Below, piece after piece: positions 15,426 to 23,762 of a stretch of DNA of 47,228 nt. This DNA comes from Betaproteobacteria bacterium RIFCSPLOWO2_12_FULL_68_20 (lineage in GTDB: Bacteria; Pseudomonadota; Gammaproteobacteria; Burkholderiales; SG8-39): assembly GCA_001770655.1 (NCBI GenBank), contig MERQ01000077.1:1-47228 (forward strand), given 5' to 3'. Position numbers and translations under genes: made by a program. Below the pieces are notes generated by a model that did no database searches, was not told where the DNA came from, and saw only the letters and a program-made list of their open reading frames with translations. The first letter of the stretch is position 1, and each line of letters starts with the position of its first letter.

Positions 15426-15917
15426 TTACTTCAGCGCGGCGAGCCCTGCCTCGGCGGCTTGCGTGTCCTGCGGGCCGGTTCCGCCCGAGGTGCCGATCGC
15501 GCCGACGATCCTGCCGTTCATCACGATCGGGATACCCCCCTGCACGGCCATCGCACCCTCGAGCGTGAGAAGGTAGGTGAAGTCGCTGCCCTTGGCGAGC
15601 AGATCCTGCAGGACCTTGGTCGGCCGCTTGAACCTCGCGGCCGTCTGCGCCTTGCGGTTCGCGATGTGAATGCTGCCGAACTGCGTGTTGTCCATCTTGT
15701 GGACCAGCACGAGATCGCCGTTGGGATCGACGATGCTGATCGCCATTGGTATGTTGATCTTGCGCGCCTCGGCCGCGGCGCCGGCGGCCGCCTTCTGGGC
15801 TTGCTCGAGCGTGACCGAGGGCCCGTAGGGAAGCGGGCCCTGTTGCGCGGCGGCCGCGGCGGCGAACACCGCGAACAGCGCGGCGAGCATGGAAACTGCT
15901 ACTGATTTCAACGACAT
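15426..15917 (-). CDS. Secreted GlcG/HbpS-family (DUF336) heme-binding-like protein
   Basis: A 163-residue exported protein. Signal peptide MSLKSVAVSMLAALFAVFAAAAA is followed by the GlcG/HbpS domain: SVTLEQAQKAAAGAAAEARKINIPMAISIVDPNGDLVLVHKMD, SIHIANRKAQTAARF, GGIPIVMNGRIVGAIGTSGGTGPQDTQAAEAGLAAL. HbpS binds heme in Streptomyces; GlcG sits in glycolate operons; most relatives are uncharacterised. Its position facing a CoA-transferase/Bug operon fits a role in small-acid metabolism. GGAGGAGAC upstream of ATG 15917 is the ribosome site. Confidence 0.88.
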   Translation of the reverse strand: MSLKSVAVSMLAALFAVFAAAAAAQQGPLPYGPSVTLEQAQKAAAGAAAEARKINIPMAISIVDPNGDLVLVHKMDNTQFGSIHIANRKAQTAARFKRPTKVLQDLLAKGSDFTYLLTLEGAMAVQGGIPIVMNGRIVGAIGTSGGTGPQDTQAAEAGLAALK

Positions 15918-15983
15918 GGTCTCCTCCCGGTTTGACTGCTGTTTGTGAAGCCGACGCGAGGGTAAACAGCCGCGACGCAGAAA

Positions 15984-16931
15984 TCAATCCGCCAGGCGCA
16001 CCACGATTTTCCCGGCCTGCGCGTCCGACTCCATGTACGCCTTCGCCGCCGGCAGCTCGTCGAAGGGAAACACCCGGTCGATCAGGGGCTTGATCCTCCC
16101 CCCGGCGATCGCCGGCAGCAGATCGGAGACGAACGCGCGCAACCCTGCCGCGCGCTGCTCGGCGCTGCGCAGCTTGTTCGATACGCCGAACAGCGTGAGG
16201 CGCTTCGCGTGCAGGGCCTCGATATCCATCTCGGCCTTCAGCACGCCGTCCACGTAGCCGACCGTCGCGAGGCGCCCTTCGAAGGCGAGCGCGCGCACGC
16301 ACTCGGCGAACAGCGAGCCGCCGACAGCGTTGACCGCGAGATCGGCGCCGCGTCCGCCTGTCGCCTGCATCACCGCCTCCGAGAAATCCGCCCCGCGCGT
16401 GCACAGAGCGACGTCCAGTCCGAGACTCGTCAGCTTTTCGAGCTTCTCCCGCGATCCGGATGTGCCGATCACCTTCGCTCCAAGCGCCTTCGCGGCTTGC
16501 AGCGCCGCGACGCCGATGCCGGACGAAATTCCGGTCACGAGCAGCCACTCGCCCGGCTCGAGATGCCCCTGCGCGATGAGCATGTCGTGCACCGTCGTGA
16601 ACGCGATCGGCACGGCTGCGGCTTCTTCCCACGAGAGATGCGGCGGAACCGGCACGACCTCGCGCGCGTCCATCAGCGCGTAATCCGAAAACGCCCCCGC
16701 CATGCGGCCCATCACGCGCGTGCCGTCCGGCGCCTCGCCGGCGCCTTCGATTCCCGCCGGCTTCGCCGCCCCCGGCTTGAGCAGCCCGTGTCCGGCGATG
16801 AGCTCGCCGCGGTTGAGGCCCGCGGCGCGCATGCGCACGAGCACCTGGCCCGGCGCCGGAGCGGGAACGGGCACCTCGCGCCGTTCGAGCGTGGTCTTGC
16901 CGGGTGCAGCGAGAATGAAGTAGGAATGCAT
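15984..16931 (-). CDS. Zinc-independent MDR quinone oxidoreductase / alcohol dehydrogenase-like
   Basis: A 315-residue NADPH:quinone reductase-type MDR enzyme starting at ATG 16931 (MHSYFILAAPGKTTLERREV). The N-terminal catalytic domain lacks the structural zinc cysteine cluster (AAGLNRGELIAGHG), and the Rossmann part shows TGISSGIGVAALQAAKALGAKVIGTSGS followed by VNAVGGSLF. The C-terminal FDELPAAKAYMESDAQAGKIVVRL is typical. Its substrate is probably a quinone or an alpha,beta-unsaturated carbonyl compound. Long in-frame sequence upstream of the ATG is the shadow of the divergent neighbour. Starts of the two divergent genes are only ~33 bp apart. Confidence 0.9.
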   Translation of the reverse strand: MHSYFILAAPGKTTLERREVPVPAPAPGQVLVRMRAAGLNRGELIAGHGLLKPGAAKPAGIEGAGEAPDGTRVMGRMAGAFSDYALMDAREVVPVPPHLSWEEAAAVPIAFTTVHDMLIAQGHLEPGEWLLVTGISSGIGVAALQAAKALGAKVIGTSGSREKLEKLTSLGLDVALCTRGADFSEAVMQATGGRGADLAVNAVGGSLFAECVRALAFEGRLATVGYVDGVLKAEMDIEALHAKRLTLFGVSNKLRSAEQRAAGLRAFVSDLLPAIAGGRIKPLIDRVFPFDELPAAKAYMESDAQAGKIVVRLAD

Positions 16932-16964
16932 GGCGTCGGAATCGGAGATCCCAGGAGGTCGCAG

Positions 16965-17810
16965 GTGGCGAATGATACGGTAGCGGTTCTGCATCCGGGC
17001 GAGATGGGCGCGGCGGTGGGCGCGCGCCTGCGCGACAAGGGCCTGCGCGTGCTCTGGGCGGGCGACGACAGGAGCGCCGCGACGCGCGCGCGCGCGCAGG
17101 AAGCCGGGCTCGAGGACGCGGGCACGCTCGCGAATGCGCTCGCTCAGAGCACGGTGGCGCTCGCGATCTGCCCGCCGCACGCGGCGCTCGATCTGGCGCG
17201 CGAGGTCGCGCGGGCGGGATATCGCGGCGCCTACATCGATGCGAACGCGGTCGCGCCGGACACTTCGCGCCAGGCCGCGCGCATCGTCGAGTCGGCGGGC
17301 GCGACGTTCACCGACGGCGGGATCATCGGCCCGCCGCCGGGCGGCGGCGTGCGTACGCGGCTTTACCTCTCGGGCGGCGACGCCCGCCGGCTCGCGACCC
17401 TGCTGTCCTCCGGACCTCTCGCGGCGATCGCGCTCGACGGCCCGGTCGGCGCGGCTTCGGCGCTCAAGGTCTGCTACGCGGCATGGAACAAGAATTCCAG
17501 CCTGCTCGTCGCCTGCATCCGCGCGCTCGCCGCGCACGAGGGGGTCGAGGCGGCGCTGCTCGAGGAGTGGCGCGGCTCGCAGCCGGACGCCATCGAGCGC
17601 GTCGAGCGTTTTCGCCGCAACGCGCGCAAGGCGTGGCGCTGGGTGGGCGAGATGGAGGAAAGCGCCGCGACCTTCGCGGCCGCCGGCCTGCCCGACGGGT
17701 TCTCGCAGGCGGGCGCCGAGACCTGCCGCCGGCTGGAATCGTTCAAGGACGCGAGCCCCGCGCCGCCGCTCGAGGAGCTGCTCGGGGCCCTGGAGGGCGG
17801 GGCGCGGTAG
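16965..17810 (+). CDS. 6-phosphogluconate/3-hydroxyisobutyrate dehydrogenase-like NAD(P) enzyme (DUF1932)
   Basis: GTG 16965, preceded by AGGAGG at six bases, opens a 281-residue protein. It starts with a Rossmann fold (TVAVLHPGEMGAAVGARLRDKG, with GEMG as in 6PGDH relatives) and continues FTDGGIIGPPPGGGVRTRLYLSGGDA. The catalytic Lys is likely in SALKVCYAAWNKNSS, and the C-terminal helical domain (SQPDAIERVERFRRNARKAWRW) is DUF1932-like. It would oxidise or reduce a beta-hydroxyacid type substrate. It is divergent from the MDR gene with little room for a promoter. Confidence 0.88.
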   Translation: MANDTVAVLHPGEMGAAVGARLRDKGLRVLWAGDDRSAATRARAQEAGLEDAGTLANALAQSTVALAICPPHAALDLAREVARAGYRGAYIDANAVAPDTSRQAARIVESAGATFTDGGIIGPPPGGGVRTRLYLSGGDARRLATLLSSGPLAAIALDGPVGAASALKVCYAAWNKNSSLLVACIRALAAHEGVEAALLEEWRGSQPDAIERVERFRRNARKAWRWVGEMEESAATFAAAGLPDGFSQAGAETCRRLESFKDASPAPPLEELLGALEGGAR

Positions 17811-17915
17811 GCTGAGCCGCTCGTCGCCGCGAGCTCCGCCCGGCCGGACCCTGGCGGGAGAACCGTCCGACGATCCGGATGTCGAACCGCTTGACGAGGG
17901 CGCAGGGGGAGCCCG

Positions 17916-17936
17916 CGTGCCTGTTTTTCAGGCACG
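17916..17936 (+). promoter_or_regulatory. Perfect 8-bp hairpin just before the ribosome site of the next gene
   Basis: CGTGCCTG-TTTTT-CAGGCACG (21 bases, symmetric arms) is followed at once by AAAAAGGAG, the ribosome site of the gene at 17956. It may be an operator palindrome or an RNA hairpin controlling translation. The rest of the 145-bp gap (17811-17955) shows nothing recognisable. Confidence 0.5.
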
Positions 17937-17955
17937 AAAAAGGAGCCGCAGACCG

Positions 17956-18363
17956 ATGATGAAAGAGATCTTCGGCGTCGCGGACGACCCCCCGGCCCGC
18001 CGGCGCTGGTTCCACGACGATTACTTCGACCTGTTCGTGTGGCAAGCCGAGGGCGAGATTACGCTGTTCCAGCTCTGCTACGGGCTGCACACGAGCGAGC
18101 GGGCGCTGGTGTGGGACCGCAGGCGCGGCTTCTTCCACGACGGCCTTGCCTCCGGCGCTCCGCACGAGGTGCTCGCCGACAGGCTCGCGGCCGACGCCCC
18201 GCCGAGCGCCGATCCGGTCATCGCGCGCTTCCAGGACGCTGCGCGCGGCCTTCCCGACGACATCCGGCTCATGGTGAGCACGCGCGTGTTCGAGTACGCG
18301 AAGAAAGGGCCCGCGACCACGGCCCGGCGCAGGACCTTCCGGCGCGCCGCTTGGCAGCTCTGA
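17956..18363 (+). CDS. Conserved protein of unknown function
   Basis: A 135-residue soluble protein starting at ATG 17956 (a second ATG follows directly), with AAGGAG about ten bases upstream. The sequence is rich in aromatic and charged residues (WFHDDYFDLFVWQ, EITLFQLCYGLHTSERALVWDRRRGFFHDG) and ends in a basic, probably disordered tail (TTARRRTFRRAAWQL). No signal peptide, membrane span or known catalytic motif was seen. It reads as a genuine conserved beta-rich protein, and the hairpin directly before its ribosome site suggests specific control. An MipA/OmpV-like outer-membrane gene follows after ten bases. Confidence 0.7.
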   Translation: MMKEIFGVADDPPARRRWFHDDYFDLFVWQAEGEITLFQLCYGLHTSERALVWDRRRGFFHDGLASGAPHEVLADRLAADAPPSADPVIARFQDAARGLPDDIRLMVSTRVFEYAKKGPATTARRRTFRRAAWQL

Positions 18364-18373
18364 GGCCGCGCGG

Positions 18374-19747
18374 ATGAGGCGCCGCTGCGGCCGGGCCGCC
18401 CTCGCGCTCAGCCTGGGATTCGCCGCCCCCGGCGCGCTCGCCAACAGCGACCCGCTCACCGGCCTGATTGCCGCGCCCGGCGGCGCCGGCATCGGCATCG
18501 CCTCGCGCTTCGAGGATTCGCCCTATCGCGGCGGCGGCACGCGCCACGACCTGGTTCCGCTCTACCTCTACGAAGGCAAGTTCGCCTACCTGCATTCCTA
18601 CCGCGCGGGGCTGAAGCTCGAGCAGGCGCCGGGCTGGCGCTTCGAGGCGTTCCTCAAGCATCGCTTCGAGGGCTTTCCGTTCGACCGCCTGCCGCCGGCG
18701 CTGGCCGGCATGGGAAAGCGCGGCGCAGGCGCCGACGCCGGCGTGAGCGTCCAGGCGCAGGGCGGCTGGGGCGCCGCCTACGCGGAGCTGATGCAGGACG
18801 TGCTCGAGGTGTCGAAAGGCAGGGAGCTTCGCATCGGCTACAAGTACGAGTGGCGAATCGGCGCGCTGCGGCTGCGCCCCCACGCGATGCTCGCGTGGCG
18901 GGACTCCAGGCTGAACAACTACTACTACGGCGTGCTGCTTTCGGAAGCGGCCGCGGGGCGGCCGGCCTACCAGCCGGGAGCGGGCGTGAACCGCGAGCTG
19001 GGCCTGTACGCCGCCTACGATCTCACCGAGCGCTGGCGCCTGCTCGCGGGCGCCTCGGCGACGCGCTGGTCGAAGGGCGTGCGCGCGAGCCCGATCGTCG
19101 AGGACCGGGTGCAGAGGGCGGCGGTGATCGGCCTGATGTACGACTTCTCGCCCGAGCACGAGCCCTGGCCCGAGCGCACGCCGCTCATCGGGCGCGCGCT
19201 CTACGGCGCATCGAGCGACTGCGACGTGCTCAAGATCATGCGGTTGTCGTGCACCAGCACGCATACGCAGGACGGCACGAGCGTCGCGGCGTTCGAGATC
19301 GGGCGGCCGTTCATCCAGCGCCTGAACGGCTGGCCGCTCGACCTCGCCGGCTTCGTCGGGCTGCTGCGGCACAAGGAGCGCGGCCTGCAGCGGGATTTCT
19401 GGCAGGTGAACGCCTACGTCAAGGCGTACTACTACGGTTTTCCCTGGAGCGAGCGCGTGCGCACGCGGCTCGGAATCGGCACCGGCCTCGCCTACGCGCG
19501 GCGCGTCCCGTTCGCGGAGGAGCGCGACCAGGCGATCCGAAGCCGCAGCACCTCGAAGCTGCTCAACTACCTCGATCCGACGGTCGACGTGAGCGTGGGC
19601 GACCTGATCCGGGTCCGCTCGCTCAAGGAAACCTACCTCGGCCTCGGCGTCTCGCACCGCTCCGGGATCTTCGGCTCCTCGCACCTGCTCGGCAACGTGA
19701 ACGGCGGCTCCAACTACATCTACGGCTATCTCGAGTGGACGATGTGA
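18374..19747 (+). CDS. MipA/OmpV-family outer-membrane protein with extra C-terminal domain
   Basis: A 457-residue outer-membrane beta-barrel protein: signal peptide to ALANSDP, then many alternating-hydrophobicity strands ending in an aromatic-rich segment. The N-terminal ~260 residues (RHDLVPLYLYEGKFAYLHSYRAGLKL, GWGAAYAELMQDVLEVSKG, YGVLLSEAA) match the MipA/OmpV family of murein-scaffold/porin-like proteins. A second ~190-residue barrel-like part follows and ends with GVSHRSGIFGSSHLL and NYIYGYLEW; its His-x-Ser recalls lipid A deacylase PagL, a weak resemblance only. Length is nearly twice that of plain MipA. Confidence 0.78.
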   Translation: MRRRCGRAALALSLGFAAPGALANSDPLTGLIAAPGGAGIGIASRFEDSPYRGGGTRHDLVPLYLYEGKFAYLHSYRAGLKLEQAPGWRFEAFLKHRFEGFPFDRLPPALAGMGKRGAGADAGVSVQAQGGWGAAYAELMQDVLEVSKGRELRIGYKYEWRIGALRLRPHAMLAWRDSRLNNYYYGVLLSEAAAGRPAYQPGAGVNRELGLYAAYDLTERWRLLAGASATRWSKGVRASPIVEDRVQRAAVIGLMYDFSPEHEPWPERTPLIGRALYGASSDCDVLKIMRLSCTSTHTQDGTSVAAFEIGRPFIQRLNGWPLDLAGFVGLLRHKERGLQRDFWQVNAYVKAYYYGFPWSERVRTRLGIGTGLAYARRVPFAEERDQAIRSRSTSKLLNYLDPTVDVSVGDLIRVRSLKETYLGLGVSHRSGIFGSSHLLGNVNGGSNYIYGYLEWTM

Positions 19748-19757
19748 TACCTCGGAA

Positions 19758-20843
19758 CTAGGCCGCCGCCTGGAACTTCACCGTCCGGTTGCGGCCGTCC
19801 TGCTTGGCGCGGTAAAGCGCCCGGTCGGCGCGCGCCGCGAGGGCGTCGAGCGTGCGCCCGTCCTCGGGAAACGACGCGATGCCGATGCTGACGCTCGATA
19901 CGATGCGCTTGCCGTCGAGGTCGAGCGGCGAGCCGACCACCGAGTCGCGGATCCGGTCGGCCACCTCGTGCGCGCCCTTGGCCGGGGTCTCGGGCAGCAG
20001 CACGATGAACTCGTCGCCGCCGTAGCGCGCCGAGAGGTCGCTGCCGCGCAGCTCCGCCAGGATCAGGCGCGCCAGCTGGCGCAGCAGCCGGTTGCCTGCC
20101 TCGTGCCCGTAGCTGTCGTTCACTCCCTTCAGGTGGTCCGAGTCGATCATCAGCACGCTCGACGGCCGGTCGTAGCGCAGCGCCTGCGCGAACAGCCGGT
20201 TCGCCGCGATGGCGAAGCCGCGCGTGTTGAACAGGCCGGTCAGGTCGTCGGTTTCCGAGAGCAGCTTCGCGCGCGCCAGGCCGTAGCGGATGTCGGCCGA
20301 GAACATGGTGGTGATATACGCGACCAGCAGCACCGGCGCGAGCTGCGCCGCGAGCCCTCCCCAGAACCGGGCCGCGAGGAGCTGCGCGGTCGACGCGCCG
20401 CCGCCGAGCAGGACATAGCAGGAGGCGATCAGCCCGACCATGACGAGCGTGGCGAGCTTGCCGAGCGTGAGCGCCGAGGTGATGACGGCGAGCAGGTAGG
20501 CGTTCAGCAGCGGGCTCGAGAGCCCGCCGGTGAACCACAGCACCCAGGTGACGAGCGCGATCATGCCCCAGGTCTCGATCGCGACCTTCCAGCGCGTCTC
20601 GCGCCGGTAGAAGTTCGCGTAGCGGAAGCCCATGATGAGCGCCGCGTAGAAGAACAGGCCCGCGGAGACTGCGGCCTGCGCCTCGCCGTCGTCGCGCGTG
20701 CCGCCGAACACGAGGTACACCAGCACCAGGATCAGCAGCAGCCAGTGGATCTCGGCCACCGTGCGCGATATCCCGCGCAGCTCCTCCTGCTCCAGGCTAG
20801 GCAAGGCGGGCTGGTCGGGGCGTGCGATGGTCTGCTGCATCAT
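19758..20843 (-). CDS. Membrane-anchored diguanylate cyclase (GGDEF)
   Basis: A 361-residue c-di-GMP synthase. About six hydrophobic helices occupy residues 33-182 (WLLLILVLVYLVF; AGLFFYAALIMGF; WGMIALVTWVLWF; LLNAYLLAVITSAL; ATLVMVGLIASCYVLL; LAPVLLVAYITTMF). The GGDEF domain follows: DDLTGLFNTRGF, VLMIDSDHLKGVNDSYGHEAG and GGDEF (275-279). An RxxD inhibitory site (R266-D269) lies five residues before GGDEF, so product feedback inhibition is expected. No EAL domain is present. The sensor part resembles MASE-type membrane domains; its signal is unknown. It is convergent with the outer-membrane gene. Confidence 0.94.
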   Translation of the reverse strand: MMQQTIARPDQPALPSLEQEELRGISRTVAEIHWLLLILVLVYLVFGGTRDDGEAQAAVSAGLFFYAALIMGFRYANFYRRETRWKVAIETWGMIALVTWVLWFTGGLSSPLLNAYLLAVITSALTLGKLATLVMVGLIASCYVLLGGGASTAQLLAARFWGGLAAQLAPVLLVAYITTMFSADIRYGLARAKLLSETDDLTGLFNTRGFAIAANRLFAQALRYDRPSSVLMIDSDHLKGVNDSYGHEAGNRLLRQLARLILAELRGSDLSARYGGDEFIVLLPETPAKGAHEVADRIRDSVVGSPLDLDGKRIVSSVSIGIASFPEDGRTLDALAARADRALYRAKQDGRNRTVKFQAAA

Positions 20844-20944
20844 TCCTTCTTGTTGCTTGCCGGCGCCGAGGCACGAACATTAGCGCCTCGACCCCCCGGA
20901 GGCAAACGCGAACCGCCGTGTATGATTCCGGCCGAGGAGGAGCG

Positions 20945-21721
20945 ATGGACGTATCGGCAAGCGGACTGCGCGTGCTCGTCACCGCGGGCGGCGCCGGCAT
21001 CGGGCGCGCGATCGCAAAGACCTTTCTCGAGCACGGCGCGCGCGTGCACATCTGCGACGTGGACGAGGCGGCGCTCGCCGAGGCGAAGCGCGAGATTCCT
21101 CAGGCGACGCAGAGCAAGGCCGACGTGGCGAGGCTCGACGACGTGGAGCGGCTGTTCGCCGACGTGAAGCGCGAGCTCGGCGGCCTCGACGTGCTGGTGA
21201 ACAACGCCGGCATCGCCGGTCCCACGGCGAAGGTGGAGGACATCCGGCCCGAGGACTGGGACCGGTGCATCGCAGTGGACCTCTCCGGCATGTTCTACTG
21301 CACGCGCAAGGCGATGCCGATGATCAAGGCGGCGGGCGGCGGCTCGATCGTCAATCTCTCCTCTGCCGCCGGGCGGCTCGGCTTCGCGATGCGCACTCCG
21401 TATTCGGCCGCCAAGTGGGGCGTGGTCGGCTTCACGCAGAGCCTCGCGCTCGAGGCCGGACCCGACAGGGTGCGCGTCAACTGCATCCAGCCGGGCATCG
21501 TCGAAGGCGATCGCATCGAGCGCGTGATCGAGGCCAAGGCGAAGGGCCTCGGCATCACGAATGAAGCGATGCGCAGCCGCCTGCTCGCAGGCACCGCGCT
21601 GCGCACCACCGTGTCGGCGCAGGAAATTGCCGACATGGCGCTGTTTCTGGCCACCGGCGCGGGCAAGCACATCACCGGCCAGTCGCTCGCGGTGTGCGGC
21701 GGCGCGCGGTATCTGGAGTGA
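20945..21721 (+). CDS. SDR-family oxidoreductase (complete catalytic triad)
   Basis: A 258-residue classical short-chain dehydrogenase: VLVTAGGAGIGRAIAKTF for NAD(P), Asp after the second strand (HICDVDE) favouring NAD, NNAG, and an intact Ser-Tyr-Lys set in VNLSSAAGRLGF and TPYSAAKWG. The C-terminus ends ITGQSLAVCGGARYLE. GAGGAGGAGC precedes the ATG, and a TATGAT-like -10 lies 19 bp before the start with no clear -35. A Bug receptor follows 22 bp later, so it probably acts on the same hydroxy- or oxo-acid that receptor binds. Confidence 0.92.
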   Translation: MDVSASGLRVLVTAGGAGIGRAIAKTFLEHGARVHICDVDEAALAEAKREIPQATQSKADVARLDDVERLFADVKRELGGLDVLVNNAGIAGPTAKVEDIRPEDWDRCIAVDLSGMFYCTRKAMPMIKAAGGGSIVNLSSAAGRLGFAMRTPYSAAKWGVVGFTQSLALEAGPDRVRVNCIQPGIVEGDRIERVIEAKAKGLGITNEAMRSRLLAGTALRTTVSAQEIADMALFLATGAGKHITGQSLAVCGGARYLE

Positions 21722-21743
21722 ATTTCCGAGGAGGAGGCGATTC

Positions 21744-22706
21744 ATGATCCGTGTTGTCATCCAGGCAATACTCGTCGCGCTGTTCGCGCTCCCGGCCGCC
21801 GCGCAGCAGTGGCCGGCGAAGCCGGTGAAATTCATCGTACCTTACCCGCCGGGCGGCACGGTCGACCCGCTGGCGCGGCTGCTCGGCGCCAAATTGCAGG
21901 CATCCCTCGGCCAGCCGTTCGTGGTCGAGAACCGGCCCGGAGCGGGCGGCGCGATCGGCACCGCGGCCGGCGCGAAGTCGCCGTCCGACGGCTACACCTT
22001 CGTGTTCGTGTTCGACGCGCACGCGGTGAATGGCGCGTTGCTTCCCAACGCCGGCTACGACCCGCTGAAGGATTTCGCGTCCGTCATGGTGGTCGGCACC
22101 GCGCCATACGCCATCGCCACCCTCGCGTCGAAGCCCTACAGCAACTTCGGCGACGTGCTGAAGGCGGCGAAGGCGAATCCCGGCGCGGTGAGCGTCGGCT
22201 CGATCGGCAACGGCACGCTTGCGCACCTGATCCTGGTCCTCGCGCAGCAGTCGGGCGGGTTCAAGATCAACCACATTCCGTTCAAGGGCGGCGGGCCGAT
22301 GACACAGGCGGTGCTCGGCGGACAGGTCGAGCTCGGCATCGGCAGTGCCGCGCTGCTTTCGCCCCAGGTGAAGGCGGGCAAGATGCGGGTGGTGGCAGTC
22401 ACCGGCAACAAGCGCTCGCCGTCGCTCCCCGACGCGGGGACGCTGGCGGAGCAGGGCATTGCCGGGGTCGCGGTGAACGCGTGGTGGGGCATCGTTGCGC
22501 CGGCGGGCACGCCCAAGCCGATCATCGACAGGTTCCATGCCGAGCTGACCAAGGCGCTGAATCTGCCCGACGTGAGGAAGGTGCTCAGCGAGGGCATCGG
22601 CATGGAGCTGCTGGTGAGCACGCCCGAGCAGATGGACAAGTTCGTCGCTGCCGAGGTCGCGCGCTGGTCGAAGGTGATCAAGGAAAACGGTATCCGCCCG
22701 GATTGA
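21744..22706 (+). CDS. Bug-family periplasmic solute receptor (second copy)
   Basis: A 320-residue TctC/Bug protein: signal peptide ending PAAAQQ, WPAKPVKFIVPYPPGGTVDPLARL, VVENRPGAGGAIGTAAGAKSPSDGYT, YDPLKDFASV, HIPFKGGGPMTQAVLGGQVELG. GAGGAGG precedes the ATG. The family binds carboxylates in the periplasm. It lacks local TctA/TctB partners. Neighbours are an SDR and a D-2-hydroxyacid dehydrogenase, suggesting a hydroxyacid ligand (inference). It is clearly divergent from the Bug proteins at 14415 and 28083, so not a recent duplicate. Confidence 0.95.
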   Translation: MIRVVIQAILVALFALPAAAQQWPAKPVKFIVPYPPGGTVDPLARLLGAKLQASLGQPFVVENRPGAGGAIGTAAGAKSPSDGYTFVFVFDAHAVNGALLPNAGYDPLKDFASVMVVGTAPYAIATLASKPYSNFGDVLKAAKANPGAVSVGSIGNGTLAHLILVLAQQSGGFKINHIPFKGGGPMTQAVLGGQVELGIGSAALLSPQVKAGKMRVVAVTGNKRSPSLPDAGTLAEQGIAGVAVNAWWGIVAPAGTPKPIIDRFHAELTKALNLPDVRKVLSEGIGMELLVSTPEQMDKFVAAEVARWSKVIKENGIRPD

Positions 22707-22707
22707 C

Positions 22708-23685
22708 GTGAAGCTGGCGATCCTCGACGACTACCAGCGCCTCGCGCTCGCCTCGGCCGACTGGGAACGGCTGCGCTCGCGCGGGGTCGAAATCAGCGTG
22801 TTTCACGAGGCGTTCGCCTCGCTCGACGAGGCGGCGGCGAAGCTCGCGCCGTTCGACATCGTGTGCCTGATGCGCGAGCGCACGGCGTTTCCGCGCGCGC
22901 TGATCGAACGGCTGCCGAAGCTCAAGCTCGTCACCCTCACCGGCGCGCGCGCCGCGAGCCTCGATTCGCAGGCGCTCGCCGAGCGGCGCATCCCGGTGTG
23001 CCACACGCGCGGCGGCCGTGGCGGCGCATCCACCGCGGAGCTCGCCTGGGGTCTGATCGTCGCCGCGGCGCGCGACATGGAGAAGGGGATGCGCGCGATG
23101 CGCGCCGGCCGCTGGCACGAGGGCGTGGGCGCGGGCACCGTGCTCGAGGGAAAGCGCCTCGGCATCGTCGGCCTGGGCGGTATCGGCGCGCGCGTCGCCT
23201 CGGTCGGAAAGGCCTTCGGCATGGACGTCGCCGCATGGAGCCAGAATCTGACGCGGGAAAAGGCGGCGGCGAACGGCGTCGAGTACCTCGACAAAGGCGA
23301 GCTGCTGGCTAACTCGGATGTCGTCACCATTCATCTCGTGCTTTCGGAGCGCACGCGCGGCCTGCTCGGTCGGTCGGAGCTCGCGACGATGAAGCCGACG
23401 GCGATCCTGGTGAACACCTCGCGCGGGTCGATCGTCGACGAGGCGGCGCTCGTCGCGGCGCTGAAAGCCGGCCGCCCGGGGCACGCCGCGCTCGACGTCT
23501 ATGAGCGCGAGCCGCTGCCGGCGGACCATTCTCTGCGCGCGCTCGAGAACGTGACGCTCACGCCGCACCTCGGCTACGTCAGCGCCGAGAACTACCGCCT
23601 GTTCTACGGCAGCACCGTGGACAACGTCGCCGCCTGGCTCGACGGCAAGCCGGCGAACGTCCTCAACCCCGAGGCCCTGGCATAG
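22708..23685 (+). CDS. D-2-hydroxyacid dehydrogenase, NAD-dependent
   Basis: A 325-residue enzyme starting at GTG 22708, one base after the preceding stop. It has the D-isomer hydroxyacid dehydrogenase layout: KLVTLTGARAASLD near the substrate loop, GIVGLGGIGARVASVGKAFG for NAD, and the catalytic Arg in NTSRGSIVDE, Glu in DVYEREPLP and His in LTPHLGY. Relatives act on phosphoglycerate, glycerate or glyoxylate. It is in one transcription unit with the SDR and Bug receptor and overlaps the carrier gene downstream. Confidence 0.93.
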   Translation: MKLAILDDYQRLALASADWERLRSRGVEISVFHEAFASLDEAAAKLAPFDIVCLMRERTAFPRALIERLPKLKLVTLTGARAASLDSQALAERRIPVCHTRGGRGGASTAELAWGLIVAAARDMEKGMRAMRAGRWHEGVGAGTVLEGKRLGIVGLGGIGARVASVGKAFGMDVAAWSQNLTREKAAANGVEYLDKGELLANSDVVTIHLVLSERTRGLLGRSELATMKPTAILVNTSRGSIVDEAALVAALKAGRPGHAALDVYEREPLPADHSLRALENVTLTPHLGYVSAENYRLFYGSTVDNVAAWLDGKPANVLNPEALA

Positions 23686-23762
23686 TCCGCTTCGCGCGCT
23701 GGCTGGACCGCAACATCGTCGAGCTCGCTCGCGAGCTGAGGTGGTCGTACCTGCCGCCGCTC

